Shown here in pieces: positions 62,714-64,000 of a stretch of 64,000 bases of DNA (positions within the stretch are counted from its first letter, which is position 1; each line of letters begins with the position of its first letter). The notes beneath the pieces are model-generated. The model was not told the origin of the DNA. It worked only from the letters and a program-made list of their open reading frames with translations, and searched no databases. The stretch is taken from positions 124,001-188,000 of the forward strand of contig CAKZLY010000015.1 of NCBI GenBank assembly GCA_937127445.1, in the 5' to 3' direction. A program made the translations under genes and the position numbers. This stretch comes from Eximiradius sp. (lineage in GTDB: Bacteria; Bacteroidota; Ignavibacteria; Kapaibacteriales; UBA2268).

Positions 62714-64000
62714 ATGGCAAAGAAAACTCAACCAATCAAAAAAAAATCCAATGAAGACTCACCTGAAAAAATAATGAGAAAAGCAATAGAAGACTCTAAT
62801 AAAGATTCACCTTGCACCAAAACAGATGGAGAAAGCTGTTCCTCTAAAAATGTATATATTTCTAAGAAAGATAAAAATACGTATAAGGAATTAGGACTGA
62901 CAAAAGATGATTTGACAAGAGCACTCAAAAACATGATGATGGCACGCTACACAGATGAAAAACATCTTACGCTTGTCAAACAAGGTAAATCATATTTTCA
63001 CATTGGTGGTAGCGGACACGAAGCAGTACAGACAGCAATTGGATTCCATCTTGAGAAATCTGCTTGGGGCTGGACTTATTATAGAGATTTAGCATTCGTA
63101 TATTCTCGTGGATTTACCCCAAAGGATTATTTCTTGCTGGCTTTCGGTAAAAAAGACGATCCTGCAACAGGTGGTAGACAAATGCCGGGACATTATGGAC
63201 ATCCGAAACTCAATTTACCAACTCAATCCTCACCAACAGGCACACAATTTTTAAACGCAGTGGGAACCGCTCTTGCCTCAAAAAAACTTGGTACAAATGA
63301 GATTGTTTACGTTGCATCGGGTGAAGGGACTACAAGCCAGGGTGAATTTTATGAAGCGGTGAATTGGGCATCGAGAGATAAATTGCCTGTTATTTTCTGT
63401 ATTCAAGATAATGGATATGCTATTTCTGTGCCCAAAGAAAAGCAATCAATGGGGGAAAGTGTAGGTCACACATTCTGCTGTTACCAAAATTTGAAAATGC
63501 TTACTTTCGATGGGACTGACTATCTTGCTTCTGTAAAAGCAGCTAAAGAAGCAATTGAATATATCAATAGCGGACGAGGACCGGTACTTCTGCATGCACT
63601 TGTGGAGAGACTTTTGCCACATTCTTCTTCTGACGACCATAGGAAATACAGAAAAGAAGATGAGTTAAATCGAATTTATACTGAGAATGATTGTATTAAA
63701 ATTTTGTCTAATTATCTTGTTGATTTTAATTTATCAAATGAAGACGAAATAAATAAACTATGGGATGAAGTAAAGAAAGAAATTGATGAGGCAGCAGATT
63801 GGGCTTGGGAGCAACCAGACCCAGTTGCAGAAGAATCAACTTTACACATTTTTGCACCCGAAGAAACAAGAAGTCTTCCTTATGCTGAAAGCGAACCAAC
63901 AGAAGGACAACCAATTGTGCTTGTAGATGCAGTCAATCATGCATTAGCAGAAGAAATGCGGCTTAATCCAAAGATGTTGATTTTCGGCGAGGACATAGCC
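62714..64000 (+). CDS. 2-oxoacid dehydrogenase E1, fused alpha-beta subunits (3' end outside window)
   Basis: Thiamine-diphosphate enzyme of a 2-oxoacid (probably branched-chain) dehydrogenase. 429 residues are visible. The first 65 are a Lys/Ser-rich extension with paired cysteines. The alpha domain follows: GKSYFHIGGSGHEA, TGGRQMPGHYGH, the TPP motif GEGTTSQGEFYEA...DNGYAIS and HALVERLLPHSSSDDHRKYR. Near 398 the beta domain begins (GQPIVLVDAVNHALAEEMR), and the window ends at GEDIA. The fused form is common in Bacteroidota. Substrate is inferred from family. Confidence 0.92.
   Translation, partial: MAKKTQPIKKKSNEDSPEKIMRKAIEDSNKDSPCTKTDGESCSSKNVYISKKDKNTYKELGLTKDDLTRALKNMMMARYTDEKHLTLVKQGKSYFHIGGSGHEAVQTAIGFHLEKSAWGWTYYRDLAFVYSRGFTPKDYFLLAFGKKDDPATGGRQMPGHYGHPKLNLPTQSSPTGTQFLNAVGTALASKKLGTNEIVYVASGEGTTSQGEFYEAVNWASRDKLPVIFCIQDNGYAISVPKEKQSMGESVGHTFCCYQNLKMLTFDGTDYLASVKAAKEAIEYINSGRGPVLLHALVERLLPHSSSDDHRKYRKEDELNRIYTENDCIKILSNYLVDFNLSNEDEINKLWDEVKKEIDEAADWAWEQPDPVAEESTLHIFAPEETRSLPYAESEPTEGQPIVLVDAVNHALAEEMRLNPKMLIFGEDIA

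Overview
The window is 64 kb of gene-dense, AT-rich bacterial chromosome with no sign of phage, insertion sequence, plasmid or CRISPR. Several things place it in the Bacteroidota/Chlorobiota (FCB) branch. There are type IX secretion (T9SS) parts: a PorX-type regulator, a PorV-like barrel, and surface proteins with C-terminal sorting domains. Promoters have the TTTG-N19/20-TAnnTTTG form. The dehydrogenase E1 is an alpha-beta fusion, and there are menaquinone and outer-membrane beta-barrel genes. A lineage such as Kapaibacteriota/Ignavibacteria is my guess; no sequence comparison was possible.

Layout. 1-2.1 kb: a truncated sugar-type ABC ATPase divergent from murQ. 2.1-17.8 kb: one long minus-strand run with mostly overlapping or touching genes. 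It reads pcm, miaA, a six-gene carotenoid block (crtB, a CruF-type hydratase, acyltransferase, glycosyltransferase, TPR protein, CrtI-type desaturase), miaB, a TPR protein, ubiE/menG, a receiver-kinase hybrid, an M20 peptidase, dnaX, bcp, and a TatD nuclease read through in frame into an outer-membrane protein. 17.9-19.8 kb: sucC and gmk. 19.9-22.2 kb: biotin carrier, small subunit and carboxyltransferase of a sodium-pumping acyl-CoA decarboxylase. 22.5-27.5 kb: dnaE and a FAD protein. 27.5-29.3 kb: the membrane part of the decarboxylase with two very small membrane proteins. 29.5-33 kb: queE, murA, guaA.

33-42.2 kb: tRNA-Gly, a receiver-kinase hybrid, the PorV-like barrel, a secreted protein, nth, ccsA with a tiny CcmD-like partner, a PAS protein, porX and tsaE. 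42.2-50.2 kb: aspS, the SRP RNA, a porin, a divergent aspartokinase, truA, hpt, tilS, tRNA-Ser and tRNA-Leu. 50.2-56.1 kb: an eight-repeat fibronectin-III surface protein and a subtilisin, both with T9SS tails, and a small Gln-rich protein. 56.3-64 kb: proline dehydrogenase, an EEP-family lipoprotein, a YhdH-type reductase, an HD protein, recN, holB and the start of the fused E1.

The genes describe a cell with a Gram-negative envelope, carotenoid pigments, menaquinone and c-type cytochromes, a biotin- and sodium-dependent decarboxylase, and T9SS export. The window also carries three DNA polymerase III subunit genes (dnaE, dnaX, holB) and six tRNA-modification genes (miaA, miaB, tilS, truA, tsaE, queE). 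The observations I rate highest are the TatD/signal-peptide dual coding, the dispersed decarboxylase with its tiny membrane proteins, and the carotenoid block held between miaA and miaB.
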